In this document: piece by piece, positions 31,726 to 41,725 of the stretch
Position numbering within the stretch: the first letter of the stretch is position 1
Layout: each line of letters opens with the position of its first letter
DNA from: Xiphophorus maculatus
Taxonomy: Eukaryota; Chordata; Actinopteri; Cyprinodontiformes; Poeciliidae
NCBI RefSeq assembly: GCF_002775205.1
Contig: NC_036458.1
Span: forward strand, 3,254,560-3,318,559
Reading direction: 5' to 3'
DNA length: 64,000 nucleotides
Notes under the pieces: generated by a model
Seen by the model: only the letters and a program-made list of their open reading frames with translations
The model's database searches: none
What the model was told of the DNA's origin: nothing
Translations under genes and position numbers: made by a program

Positions 31726-32888
31726 CTACCACCACCAGAGGGAGCCAGACGATAGTCCACGGATTCCTGTCAGAGTGAGACTTCAACCGCAATGAACTAT
31801 CTGTGGTTTTTATGGAAAACCTGGAATTCCTGACTGCAGATTTCCAGACCTGGAAACTGGTTTGAGGAAATGAGACTGAGAGAAAGTTCTGGAGAAACAT
31901 GAAAAATTATTAAATCTTTCAAACATTTCTGACCGTGTCTTTATTTAATATTGAGCAGGAGCCATGAAAGGACACATTTGTGATGGCATATTAGAGCCAC
32001 AGTAGATAGAGAAAAACAGGAGTAAACTCCTGCCAAAAAAACTCAGAAAGTTTGAAATTAATCTCAGAAATTATATTTTAGACAAAACTTAAAAATTTAA
32101 CCCTTTTTGTTTATATTTCCTAAAGAAGAAAGTTGTGCTTGGTAGCTGCGTTTCCATTGACCATAAAATTGCGCAAATTGGAATTACATAAATAAATTTG
32201 TTTAACGGAAACAGCCATTAAAAAATAGATACCTCATGTTTTTTGATGAAAAGGTTTTTGCGCTACAATGAGGTAAATTTTCATGCAATTCTGAGTAAAG
32301 TAATAAATTTGGGGAAAAGTCAGAATTCTTTGAAGCTATGGTGTTACATGTAGTGACCGGTGTGTCAGAGTTAGCTGCAACAGTGAGTGAAGGTTAGCAG
32401 GCACAGAGCATTACTTATAGACACACCAACAGCAGGTGATGAGGTTGATGAGGTTGTATCAAAGGTTTGAGTGAAGAAAGTTGCAGAGATCAATTAACCT
32501 GACATATCGGTGACATCCGTTTGTCCCACTTGCCAAGCAATGGCACCAAACAACCTCCCAAGTTCCCTGGCTGACATGTCGGACATACAGATGCAACAAT
32601 GGGCCACTGTGACATCTGTACGCCCTACAGGGAACTTGGGAGGGTGTTTGGTGCCATTGCTTGGCAAGTGGGGAATACAGATGTCACAGTGAACCATTGG
32701 TGGTACCTGTTTGATTGAGCCTTAAAGTGGTGTATCTATATAGTTGTATAATTATTTTGCATATGGATAATTGGGGCCTGCCCATAGCAATGCATAGGGA
32801 GAGCAAGTCAGTCACTGCCTCCATGCATTGCATGGCAGGAACCTATTTTTGCTTGTTTAGGGCAGGCAGCTGTTATTACCCTTATTAT
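31726..32888. other. samd14 3' UTR and intergenic sequence
   Basis: The first few hundred bases are probably samd14 3' UTR. A fragment of the CTGCGTTTCCATTGAC MITE lies at 32150-32290 and a 60-bp-arm foldback at 32510-32687. No gene is supported. Confidence 0.6.
32510..32687. mobile_element. Foldback sequence with 60-bp arms
   Basis: Arms 32510-32569 and 32628-32687 are reverse complements with about 5 mismatches in 60, separated by 58 nt. The arms contain CCAAGCAATGGCACCAAAC and its inverse. No target duplication was identified. It may be a MITE or a locally arisen inverted duplication. Confidence 0.6.
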
Positions 32889-33439
32889 TGCTTGTTCAGA
32901 TTGGACACCTTTAGTCGTATCCAGTGCTGTAACTAGTGACTTATTCACACCATTGTACAAGTCATTTCATTTCCAGTGCTGAAGTAATGTAATTATTGTT
33001 AAACTATTTTAAGCTTAGTACATAATTAACAAAATACCCCCCTATGACCATGACTACCCCTCTATGTTAAGGGAATTTAACAAATTAATTGTCCAACTCG
33101 CATATCCATCTAATATTTAGCTAATTTAGAGTGAAACATCTGCTAAATATTGGTAGTTTTACAAATGTCTCTGATGAAAACCTGTTCCTTGTTTTCCTTA
33201 AGTACAGCTTTAGAACATAACTTTCAAAAAACATCTTCACCTGAATTTCACCTTCAAATAAATATTATATTACTCATCTGGACTATCAAAACATCTACTT
33301 ATCTCTTAACATGACCCTTTTTTTTCAGTACCTACAATACTTCCAGATCTCAACATTTCAATTGTTGAGAGCCTGAGTTGTCTATAAAAATATAAAATTT
33401 AGTTGGCTTCTCTCACTGGAGAACTTTGACTCTCTCAGG

Positions 33440-34186
33440 TAGAATCTGTCTTTCCCGGGAAGATTTAAGGTCCCTTATTGTGGCTTTTTCCTCAGCACTT
33501 TTACATCAACAACATAGAGATCGCAATCTCTCTTCGCAGATTCAGCTGGCTTAATATTAAAACTCACGGCCTCCTGCCGTACTATTAAGGTCACGGCCTC
33601 CTACCGTACTATTAAGCTCACGGCCTCCTACCGTACTATTAAGGTCACGGCCTCCTACCGTACTATTAAACTCACGGCCTCCTACCGTACTATTAAGGTC
33701 ACGGCCTCCTACCGTACTATTAAACTCACGGCCTCCTACCGTACTATTAAGGTCACGGCCTCCTACCGTACTATTAAGCTCACGGCCTCCTGCCGTACTA
33801 TTAAGGTCACGGCCTCCTACCGTACTATTAAACTCACGGCCTCCTACCGTACTATTAAGCTCATGGCCTCCTACCGTACTATTAAGTTCACGGCCTCTTG
33901 CCATACTATTAAGCTCACGGCCTCCTGCCGTACTATTAAGCTCACGGCCTCTTGCCATACTATTAAGCTCACGGCCTCTTGCCGTACTTCTAAGATCACG
34001 GCCTCCTACCGTACTTCTAAGATCATGTCTTGACCTCAACATCTGTTCCACTTCAGACGAACTATTAGTCATATTGTTTGTTTCATGTCTTTCCAAATAG
34101 AGGTTCTTTCTCCAGTCTTTTGCTCCGGCCCGGTTCCTTTGCAAGTGAGCAGTTGAAAGGTTGGGCGCCAGAACTTTCTTGCACAA
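33440..34186 (-). pseudogene. Minisatellite-encoded 9-residue repeat protein, copy A (broken)
   Basis: Open from about 34186 downwards and sharing its first 50 or so codons with copy B (APNLSTAHLQRNRAG, LYLERHETNNMT). It then runs through about 17 units of a 9-residue repeat typified by GGRDLNSTV. Compared with copy B it lacks 23 bp between two GAGTTT repeats right after the array, which shifts the frame into a stop. A further 1-bp loss lies in the C-terminal part. The array is read on the minus strand, downstream of the 393-aa gene. No ATG opens the conserved N-terminal part; an internal Met in NNMT could start it, or an upstream exon could be spliced on. Function unknown. Confidence 0.5.
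33565..34025. repeat. 27-bp minisatellite array A, about 17 units
   Basis: The plus-strand unit reads CACGGCCTCCTACCGTACT then ATTAAGCT or ATTAAGGT. Units at the low-coordinate side are almost identical. Those near 33880-34020 resemble the array B type (CTTGCC, CTTCTAAGATC). Confidence 0.95.
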
Positions 34187-34380
34187 CAGCTTAAAACTAA
34201 CATCTTTCCTCTCTTAAGTGATTGTTATTCCACGTCTCTCCAAATCTGAATTCCTTCCTGACTTCTAGGTCAGATTAATCCAGTCCATTTGACACAGTCC
34301 CCTTCTGTTAGGGTTAAACATATATTAGTGCGAACCAACCAAACAACATAATTTTTAACTATTATTATAATCATATTCCT

Positions 34381-35562
34381 CTACAATTTATTGGGAAGAG
34401 TCTTGGTTATAGAGGCCCAGAAACGTTGAATGAGGCTGGGTTTTTTGGCTGGTTTTGCTATTTTGGTTTTGCAAATTGAAATGAATTCCTTATCTACCGC
34501 TGAACAGTTTAAACCCAACAGTAAAAGAACATCTTTTTTTGAGCAGCCTAATTTTTTTGGGACTGCTCTCAGTATGTCCTTGCTCAGATTGTTCAGACTA
34601 CTTTTAATGTCCTTTAGATCTTGCACCTTGACCTCAGCACAGATTTTCTCAGACAACCTCTCTACAATGACTTGGAGGTGATTGTACGTGCATGTAATCC
34701 TTGATTTTGTTATGGCCTTGATAAGTACTGCATTGACAAGCAGCATGATGGATGACTTCTGCTCTTTCTCTGCGGCTGGCAGCAGTTCAGCAACCTGTGT
34801 GGCAACCACTGACTCTTGCTCTGCATCAACTAACTCTCTGCATGTTGAGTGGGTCGATTCCTCTGAAATTGTGTTTTCCACTGATGGTACTGTGGTTTCT
34901 TCATCCTCTGGTGGCGGTAAATCCCTATTGCCTTGTTCGTTGCTGTAATTTTGGAGGTTCTCCTTCATTTCGACTCCATCTGCTTTGTTGTTCTGTTGTG
35001 CAAGGGGAAGAGGAGCAGCTTGATCGCTAGACTCTTGGTTTTCTGTTGGTGGAAGGTCATCCAATGAATTACTTGGGATCTCTACATGGTGTTGGTCAGA
35101 GATTGACTTTTTCACTTCCCTATCCTTTGGCAGCACCTCAAAGATTAAGTCTTCCATCATTTCCAGACTTGACTCCTTTTCCGTCAACGTAAGATTAGTT
35201 GCCTTTGTCTGATCTGAAAACTCCTCTGAAATAAATTCATCCACCATCTTTATATCTGGTTCCTTTTCATTCGAGCTCAAATCATCTTCATTAGTGGAAT
35301 TTGAAAGTTCCTCCAAAATGAATTCATCCACCATCTTTATAGCTGATTCCCTTTCAGTCGAGACCAAATTATCTTCATTAGTGGAATTCGAAAGTTCCTC
35401 CAAAATAAATTCATCCACCATCTTCAAGTCCGATTCCTCGTTTTCAGAAACAGGATTGCTGTCAAATGTCTCGTCTGTTGTCATCTCAGAGTCTAATTTC
35501 TCAAGGTTGTCTGGTGTCAGGTTTACATTAAACTGCTGGCTCCCGTTCTTTGTGTGGCTCAT
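34381..35562 (-). CDS. Unrecognised acidic repeat protein, copy A (393 aa)
   Basis: A single uninterrupted frame starting MSHTKNGSQQF, with a good context before the ATG. Residues about 45-140 hold three 30-residue repeats with the core KMVDEFILEELSNSTNED, followed by a degenerate fourth (EMMEDLIFEVLPKD). A long acidic, Ser/Thr/Glu-rich disordered region follows. The last 110 or so residues form a probably helical domain starting near SSIMLLVNAVLIKAITKSR, containing LQVIVERLSEKICAEVKVQDL and KKLGCSKKDVLLLLGLN and ending in a basic tail. I do not recognise the family; the C-terminal domain loosely recalls a lineage-expanded group of fish proteins, but I cannot name it. The intact frame in both copies, despite sequence divergence, favours real coding function. 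No introns are seen within the frame. Confidence 0.7.
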   Translation of the reverse strand: MSHTKNGSQQFNVNLTPDNLEKLDSEMTTDETFDSNPVSENEESDLKMVDEFILEELSNSTNEDNLVSTERESAIKMVDEFILEELSNSTNEDDLSSNEKEPDIKMVDEFISEEFSDQTKATNLTLTEKESSLEMMEDLIFEVLPKDREVKKSISDQHHVEIPSNSLDDLPPTENQESSDQAAPLPLAQQNNKADGVEMKENLQNYSNEQGNRDLPPPEDEETTVPSVENTISEESTHSTCRELVDAEQESVVATQVAELLPAAEKEQKSSIMLLVNAVLIKAITKSRITCTYNHLQVIVERLSEKICAEVKVQDLKDIKSSLNNLSKDILRAVPKKLGCSKKDVLLLLGLNCSAVDKEFISICKTKIAKPAKKPSLIQRFWASITKTLPNKL

Positions 35563-35723
35563 GGCTTCTTGGATTTACAATGTAAAACAAACTCTAGGAC
35601 AATTAAATAACTATTTTGCTTAAATCGCAAACTATCTCGATCTCTCACCAAACTCCAGCTGTGTCTCTTAAAGAAAGTAGCAGAAGTAAAGAGTTGCTGT
35701 CTGAAATCTGTGATATATCTCTG

Positions 35724-35812
35724 TGATGTCATATATATCTCTGTGATGTCATAACAGACCAGATTCCATCAACGCAGGTTGAGTCAGCTTAGCAACCGTT
35801 GCTAGGTATGTC
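35724..35812 (-). promoter_or_regulatory. Candidate promoter of copy A: two CRE-like sites and an X-box-like palindrome
   Basis: TGATGTCA occurs at 35724-35731 and 35744-35751 (one change from the CRE TGACGTCA). TAGCAACCGTTGCTAGGTA at 35790-35808 contains RFX-type half-sites. All are about 160-250 bp upstream of the start codon and are retained in copy B. Confidence 0.35.
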
Positions 35813-36517
35813 AACAGCTGTGTGCAGCTCAGAGAAATAATGTCTAATTTAAAGGAGGAAAAGTGAAAGTTTCCATGTTTTAGAGGCTCTGAGGCTGAGA
35901 AGGAATCCTCCAGTCACTAAACGCTCTTCATGTTGTAGCGCGACTGAGACAGGACTGACACCCAGCAGCAGTAAAAACAGGCAGGGTTGTTTTCAGATTA
36001 CTTCAATGACCGAACTTACTAACGATCTTAAAAACACAGAAAATGGATCATTTGCGCAGCCGCGGTACCGCGATTCTGCGCAGATGTGTCCGCAAAGTGT
36101 CTTTCATCAGTGGAAATAATAGGAGATCCGCTGCAGAAGAACCAACAGGTTATGGGCCCAGGCAAGTTCCGAGTATGGCAGTGCACGGAAGGGGATTTCC
36201 GCCGCGGTTTCACGGAGACGAAGCCCGCTGCCACAGTGGTTTTCAAAGTGGGGGCCGCAAGGGGGCGCCAGGGAGCCACGGGAAGATGGAGAAAAAAATA
36301 ATAGTTGTACATGAAATAATTTTATTGAATCAAAATAATTAAAATATTCCTGTCTGGGTATAACTGCATTATGAAAATCATTCACATGAAGCTTACAAAT
36401 AATATTTTTGTCATAGCCATGACCATGACGCACTGTAAACAAACCTGACTAGCCTTGCGCCGACATTAGCTTCGTGAAAACAATAGTGCTAAACAGATAG
36501 CAGGCAAACATGTTAAC

Positions 36518-37172
36518 ATGGACAAGTTTTTGAAAAGAAAAGGACCTGGCGAAGACCCCACCAATCCACAAACATCTGATCAAACACAGAGGAGCTGCAA
36601 CTGGCCACAACAGTTGAGCAAGTATGAAAAGGATGATATTAACTATGGATTTACGGTCACACACAAAAACGGACAGGAGTGCCCTAAATGTGTGCTATGC
36701 CTCGAAATTCTTTCAAACGAGTGCTTCAAACCGTCCAAACTTAAACGGCATTTACAACAGAAACATCCAGCGGAGGCTGAAAAGTCAGTGGAATATTTCA
36801 AACGCAAGGAGGAACAAATAACGAAGCAGACACAACATTTGTGCAGCAAGCTAACGTCCCGAGAGCAATGAGAGCATCCTATGCGGCATCGTAGCACAAA
36901 GCTCGGGCAAAGAAGCCCCACACCGACGGAGAAGGTTTCTTACCTCCAGCAAGCAAAGACATGGTTCGGGAAATGCTTGGTGAGGACGCGGCAGAGAAAA
37001 TGGATGCTATATCATTTAGGACAACACGGTGTGTAGACGAATAAGTGACATGGCAGGGGACGTTTCTAATCAACTTTTGGACCAGATACGAGCAAGTGAC
37101 TATTTCGCATTGCAACTGGACGAAAGCACTGATGTGGCTGATGCAGCGCAGCTGCTGGTCTATGTTAGGTAC
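36518..37172 (+). pseudogene. hAT transposase, BED-finger N-terminal part (broken)
   Basis: Starts MDKFLKRKGPGED. Residues about 48-85 carry a BED-like zinc finger (CPKCVLC, then LKRHLQQKHP). Further on, in shifted frames, are sequences typical of ZBED5/SCAND3-like transposases: KDMVREMLGEDAAEKMDAIS, then DQIRASDYFALQLDESTDVA. At least one stop and frameshifts break it near 36868, 36890 and 37040. The frame VRY at the end continues as RYLQGEKFAEEILFC after the gypsy element (41672 on), which shows the gypsy insertion landed in this gene. It is a non-functional fossil. Confidence 0.8.
37168..37172 (+). repeat. Left target-site duplication of the gypsy element (GGTAC)
   Basis: GGTAC immediately precedes the 5' LTR and recurs immediately after the 3' LTR at 41672-41676. 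Confidence 0.95.
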
Positions 37173-37324
37173 TGTGGTGTATTTACCCCTGTGTTTACCT
37201 GAGTTGGTACAGTCCTTGTATTCTGTGACGCGCAAGTGCGCTCCCTGTAGTTACCAGAAAGTTAGCACAACAATAAAGAGCTACGAACACAGTTCGAGCC
37301 TCCTCTGTTCATTAAGACATTACA
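37173..37324 (+). repeat. 5' LTR of the gypsy element
   Basis: Begins TGTGGTGTATTTACCC, contains AATAAAG as a likely polyadenylation signal, and ends AAGACATTACA. Very short for an LTR. Confidence 0.93.
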
Positions 37325-37386
37325 ACTGGCGACGAGGATACTTTTCGGAGGAGAGACGACGTCAAGTATCAGTACTAGTGAGTACA

Positions 37387-40300
37387 ATGGCTCAGGTTGG
37401 CAAAATAGATGACTTCAGACCAGAGGTTGAGCCATGGACAGCTTATATCGAGCGTCTGGAGCAGTACCTGGAAGCTAACGACGTTGACAAAGAAAAGCAC
37501 GTGGCGGTGTTGCTAAGTGTAATGGGTGCTAAAGCATACGGACTTTTACGAAACTTGGTACAGCCTGAAAAACCAAAAGACAAGACATTTGGCGAGATTG
37601 TGGACATTTTGAAAGAACACTATGAACCCAAAACCATATTAGTTGCTGAACGTTTCCGTTTTAATAGATGCAACCAAAAGACGAGTCAGACTGTTGCCCA
37701 GTATGTCGCAGAGCTAAAACATCAAGCAGCTAACTGTGATTTTGGTGCGTCGCTGGATTCGGCACTGAGGGACCGGTTCGTAAGTGGAATTAAAAACGAA
37801 GCGTGCCAGAGGAGGTTACTTTCAGAGGACCGGCTGACCTTCGCCAAAGCTTTTGAGATTGCTCTCAATATGGAGACAGCAGACAGAGACACTCGACAGC
37901 TTAGAGGCGCAGAGGGTGAATGGACTAGTGAGGCAAACATTCACAAGGTGAGGCCAGTAAAAACAAATATGTGCTACAGATGCAAAGGAAAAAATCACAA
38001 TGCACATGAATGTCATTTCAAAGAGACTAAATGCCATAATTGTGGGAAGATTGGACACATTAGGAAAGCATGTCAAACTAAAGTGCAAAAGAGTCATGAA
38101 AAGAATGTGCCAAGCAGGTGCAGCAGAGAGACAAAGTATGTGACAGCTGAGGAAGACCCAGAAGAGGAGTTAGCCATTTTGACTGTTAATGCTGAAGATG
38201 ATGAACGATATAAAGCAACATTTGCAATAGACAATGTTGATTTGGAAATGGAAATTGATACAGGAGCAGCAAAAAGTGTCATTTCACATTCCACATACTT
38301 GAAAAAGTTCTCTCACCTGCCTTTGCAGCCAGCTAAAGTAAAGCTCAAAGCTTACAATGGAGGACGTATTTGTGTTTTGGGACAGCTTGTAGCAAAAGTG
38401 GTGTATGAAGGCCAAGCTGCGGATTTGCCACTGTTGATTGTTAAGGGACATGGCGCATCACTGTGTGGAAGGAACTGGTTGACAAAACTTCGGCTTAACT
38501 GGCAGCAGATTAAGTACGTGGGTGAGCCAAAACACCTATCACTCAATGAGCTTTTGGATACTTACAGTGATGTATTCAAGGAGGAGTTAGGCACATTGAA
38601 AGACATTAAAGCTACCATTGTGGTCAAACCTGAGATGCTGCCCAAATTTAATAAACACAGGCCTCTTCCATTCGCAATGAAGGAAAAGGTGGAAAAAGAA
38701 CTCGAAAGACTGGAAAAGTGTAACATTATCACACCTGTGAGACACAGCGAGTGGGCAGCACCTATAGTGCCGGTGCTAAAGAGTGACGCTTCTATTCGCT
38801 TATGTGGGGATTACAAATTGTCAGTGAACCAAGGCCTTGAAGCAGATACGTACCCTCTACCACGTTTGGAGGAACTATTGGCAACACTCAGGGGAGGAAA
38901 GTACTTCTCAAAGATAGATCTGGCAGCAGCCTATCAACAAGTACTGTTGAATGAGGATTCCAAGAAGTACACAACTATCAATACTCATAAAGGACTGTTC
39001 GTTTACAATAGGCTCCCTTTTGGAATCAGCACAGCTCCATTGATTTTTCAGCGCATTATGGAAAACATAATGAAAGGGTTACCAGTGGTGGTCTACCTGG
39101 ATGACTTGCTCATCACTGGATGCTCAAAAGCGGAACATCTGAGCAACCTGGAAAAGGTCCTGCAACGCCTTCAGGAGAATGGTCTGCGAGTAAAACGTTC
39201 CAAGTGTGAGTTTAACAAGCCACAAATTGAATATCTGGGACACGTCCTGGATGAACACGGAGTCCACCCTTCAGAAGAAAAGGTGAGGGCAATACAGGAC
39301 GCTCCTGCTTCTACTAATGTGAAAGAACTTCAAGCGTTCCTGGGACTTGTTAACTATTATGGGAGATTTGTGCCAATGCAAAGCACGGCCCTGGCTCCAC
39401 TTTACAAGTTACTAAAAGACAGTGTGACTTGGAGATGGACTGACCCAGAGCAGGCAGCGTTTGATAGGTGCAAAGGTCTGCTGACAAGTGATCGGGTGCT
39501 GGCGCATTATGACTCCAACCTGCCCCTCACTTTAGCGTGTGATGCTTCTGCATATGGCATCGGTGCGGTGACACAGCACACAATGCCAAGTGGGGAGGAG
39601 CGACCAATAGCATACGCTTCCCGAACACTGTCCCCAGCAGAAAAAAAGTACTCTCAAATAGAAAAAGAGGCTCTTGGTCTGATTTATGGAGTAAAAAAGT
39701 TTCACCAGTACCTTTGGGGCAGGCATTTCACCTTAGCAACAGACCATCGCCCCCTGTTGACGCTTTTTGGTGAGCACAAGAACCTACCTACCCTAGCTGC
39801 AGCACGCATTCAAAGGTGGGCTATCATATTGTCAGCATATGATTACCACATTGTTTTCAAAAAATCAGCAGAACACAGCAATGCAGATGGGCTCTCTCGC
39901 TGTCCTCTGCCTGAAACAAGCGACACTGGAACAGCATTGAGTTCAGCAGCAGTACACTCACTGTTAATTGCGCATATGGAAGAAGCTCCACTAAATGCGA
40001 CCCAGGTTGCTCAGGCCACACGCAGAGACATGGACTTGTCAAAGGTTTACCAGTATGTCATGGAAGGTTGGCCCACTGTTACAGATGAGAGTTTAAAGGC
40101 TTATCACAACAAGAGGAATGAGCTTTCAACTGAGAGGGGTTGTGTTTTGTGGGGAACCAGAGTGATTATACCCTCTAAAATGAGAATGGCTGTGTTAAAT
40201 GAGATTCACTCTGGTCACCAAGGCATCGTAAAATCCAAGGCCTTAGCTCGCAAATATGTCTGGTGGCCAAATCTGGATTATGACCTGGAACAGGTTTGCA

Positions 40301-41271
40301 AAACATGTGAAACATGTCAGCTGGAACAGAAGATGCCGCAGCATGTTCCATTGCATCCCTGGGAGTTCCCTGGTGAATCCTGGAAGAGACTGCATATTGA
40401 CTTTGCTGGTCCTTTCCTTGAAAGCATGTTCATGATTGTGGTTGATTCATATTCGAAGTGGTTGGAGGTATTTCGTATGCCACACATCACATCACAAGCC
40501 ACGATTACAAGGTTGAAGAGACTGTTTGCTTCGTATGGACTTCCTGAACAAATAGTCACAGACAATGCCACCACTTTTACATCTGCAGAGTTCCAAACGT
40601 TTGTGACACAAAATGGCATTTTGCACACAAGTGCGCCAGGACACCCTTCCACAAACGGTTTGGCTGAAAGATATGTGCAGACATTTAAAGTAGGCATGAA
40701 AAAGCTTGCCAGCGTATCAGGCAGCATTGAGGACAAACTTTCATTGTTTTTGCTACAGTACCGTGTTACGCCAAACTGCACGACAGGCCAGTCTCCAGCT
40801 GAATTGTTCTTGCACAGACACATCCGCACCAGACTGGATTTCATCAAACCTAACATCAAGGAGACTGTTCGCAGGAAGCAGTATCGACAAAAGGCTCAAC
40901 ATGACTTCACAGCCGTGGACCGTTCCTTTTCTGTTGATGATGCTGTTTATCTTCGCAACACAGGGGGAGGAGTTCACAAGTGGACACCTGGACAGGTTGT
41001 AAGACAAACTGGTCCAGTCTCTTATGAAGTAAAAGAGCGGTACTCGAACACTGTGCACAGACGACATGGAGATCAGCTTCGTGCCCAAGCTGTAGTTGAA
41101 CCAGATATTAAGGACATTGAAACACCAACACAAGAGCAAAATGATGTAAACATTACACCAGAACAAAGTGCTCTGGACTCTGGGGTGCACCCTCCTGTTT
41201 CCCCAGATCCTTCAGTGGTTGTGAGGCGTTCCACACGACCACGGAAGACGCCGAAACGATATCTTGAATAG
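37387..41271 (+). CDS. Gypsy Gag-Pol polyprotein (1,294 aa), intact
   Basis: One continuous frame from the ATG at 37387; upstream codons of the same frame lie in the LTR and primer site, so the first internal Met is chosen. Order: Gag capsid-like region; two CX2CX4HX4C zinc knuckles (37972-38073); aspartic protease with DTGA at residue 291; reverse transcriptase with YLDD at residue 570; RNase H with DAS at 719; integrase with an HHCC zinc domain from His941; and a D,D-35-E core (Asp1005, Asp1059, Glu1094). The C-terminal part resembles the GPY/F-type region of gypsy integrases. Gag and Pol share one frame without the usual shift or stop. The tRNA-Ser primer is shared with mag-type elements. 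It copies itself through RNA; activity is plausible but not shown. Confidence 0.95.
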   Translation: MAQVGKIDDFRPEVEPWTAYIERLEQYLEANDVDKEKHVAVLLSVMGAKAYGLLRNLVQPEKPKDKTFGEIVDILKEHYEPKTILVAERFRFNRCNQKTSQTVAQYVAELKHQAANCDFGASLDSALRDRFVSGIKNEACQRRLLSEDRLTFAKAFEIALNMETADRDTRQLRGAEGEWTSEANIHKVRPVKTNMCYRCKGKNHNAHECHFKETKCHNCGKIGHIRKACQTKVQKSHEKNVPSRCSRETKYVTAEEDPEEELAILTVNAEDDERYKATFAIDNVDLEMEIDTGAAKSVISHSTYLKKFSHLPLQPAKVKLKAYNGGRICVLGQLVAKVVYEGQAADLPLLIVKGHGASLCGRNWLTKLRLNWQQIKYVGEPKHLSLNELLDTYSDVFKEELGTLKDIKATIVVKPEMLPKFNKHRPLPFAMKEKVEKELERLEKCNIITPVRHSEWAAPIVPVLKSDASIRLCGDYKLSVNQGLEADTYPLPRLEELLATLRGGKYFSKIDLAAAYQQVLLNEDSKKYTTINTHKGLFVYNRLPFGISTAPLIFQRIMENIMKGLPVVVYLDDLLITGCSKAEHLSNLEKVLQRLQENGLRVKRSKCEFNKPQIEYLGHVLDEHGVHPSEEKVRAIQDAPASTNVKELQAFLGLVNYYGRFVPMQSTALAPLYKLLKDSVTWRWTDPEQAAFDRCKGLLTSDRVLAHYDSNLPLTLACDASAYGIGAVTQHTMPSGEERPIAYASRTLSPAEKKYSQIEKEALGLIYGVKKFHQYLWGRHFTLATDHRPLLTLFGEHKNLPTLAAARIQRWAIILSAYDYHIVFKKSAEHSNADGLSRCPLPETSDTGTALSSAAVHSLLIAHMEEAPLNATQVAQATRRDMDLSKVYQYVMEGWPTVTDESLKAYHNKRNELSTERGCVLWGTRVIIPSKMRMAVLNEIHSGHQGIVKSKALARKYVWWPNLDYDLEQVCKTCETCQLEQKMPQHVPLHPWEFPGESWKRLHIDFAGPFLESMFMIVVDSYSKWLEVFRMPHITSQATITRLKRLFASYGLPEQIVTDNATTFTSAEFQTFVTQNGILHTSAPGHPSTNGLAERYVQTFKVGMKKLASVSGSIEDKLSLFLLQYRVTPNCTTGQSPAELFLHRHIRTRLDFIKPNIKETVRRKQYRQKAQHDFTAVDRSFSVDDAVYLRNTGGGVHKWTPGQVVRQTGPVSYEVKERYSNTVHRRHGDQLRAQAVVEPDIKDIETPTQEQNDVNITPEQSALDSGVHPPVSPDPSVVVRRSTRPRKTPKRYLE

Positions 41272-41519
41272 CCTTGTGTTTATCTAGGCATAATAGTTAT
41301 GCATCTTATGTTCTGTTATGATTCATGTTGCATTAAGGGTTATATCTGAGTTAGATGCAGAGGTAAACAGAAAGAAAAAAAGTCTTGAGTATCAAGTAAA
41401 TATACGTTTGGGTCATTGTTTGGTTCTACATAAAAATGCACTTAAGCTGGAATGAGTGATCTTTAGTTTATTTTAGTTAATATAGATGAAAATGTTATTT
41501 CCATCTAAAAGGGGGATGA

Positions 41520-41671
41520 TGTGGTGTATTTACCCCTGTGTTTACCTGAGTTGGTACAGTCCTTGTATTCTGTGACTTGCAAGTGCGCTCCCTGTAGTTA
41601 CCAGAAAGTTAGCACAACAATAAAGAGCTACGAACACAGTTCGAGCCTCCTCTGTTCATTAAGACATTACA
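41520..41671 (+). repeat. 3' LTR of the gypsy element
   Basis: Identical to the 5' LTR except for TT in place of GC in the phrase GTGAC(GC/TT)GCAAG. Followed by the GGTAC duplication at 41672-41676. Confidence 0.93.
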
Positions 41672-41725
41672 GGTACCTTCAAGGAGAAAAGTTTGCAGAG
41701 GAAATACTGTTCTGCTCTTGCTTGC

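Larger units (their letters stand above)
32889..35957. repeat. Segmental duplication, copy A
   Basis: From GGACACCTTTAGTCG to GACAGGACT this stretch is collinear with 43070-46443, at roughly 95 percent identity by eye outside the repeat arrays. It holds a minisatellite frame, the 393-aa gene and its promoter. Length differences between copies come from the 27-bp array, one 90-bp coding repeat and a block of about 250 bp present only in copy B (about 43575-43830). Confidence 0.9.
37173..41671 (+). mobile_element. Full-length Ty3/gypsy LTR retrotransposon
   Basis: 4,499 bp with 152-bp LTRs at 37173-37324 and 41520-41671, both TG...CA. The LTRs differ by only two adjacent substitutions by my reading. 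After a 2-bp spacer comes a primer binding site TGGCGACGAGGAT (37327-37339), complementary to the 3' end of tRNA-Ser(GCT) as I recall that tRNA. A polypurine tract AAAAGGGGGATGA abuts the 3' LTR. A perfect 5-bp GGTAC duplication flanks it. There is no env-like frame between pol and the 3' LTR. The near-identical LTRs and unbroken coding frame indicate a recent insertion. Confidence 0.95.

Noticed and set aside
33565-34025. Regular 27-bp repeats resembling a CRISPR array
   Set aside because: The units abut with no unique spacers, the DNA is vertebrate, and a paralogous array lies 10 kb away; this is a minisatellite.
34430-35030. Plus-strand frames opposite the 393-aa gene (and their twins in copy B)
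   Set aside because: Antisense of the repeat protein gene; they are conserved only because the sense strand is.
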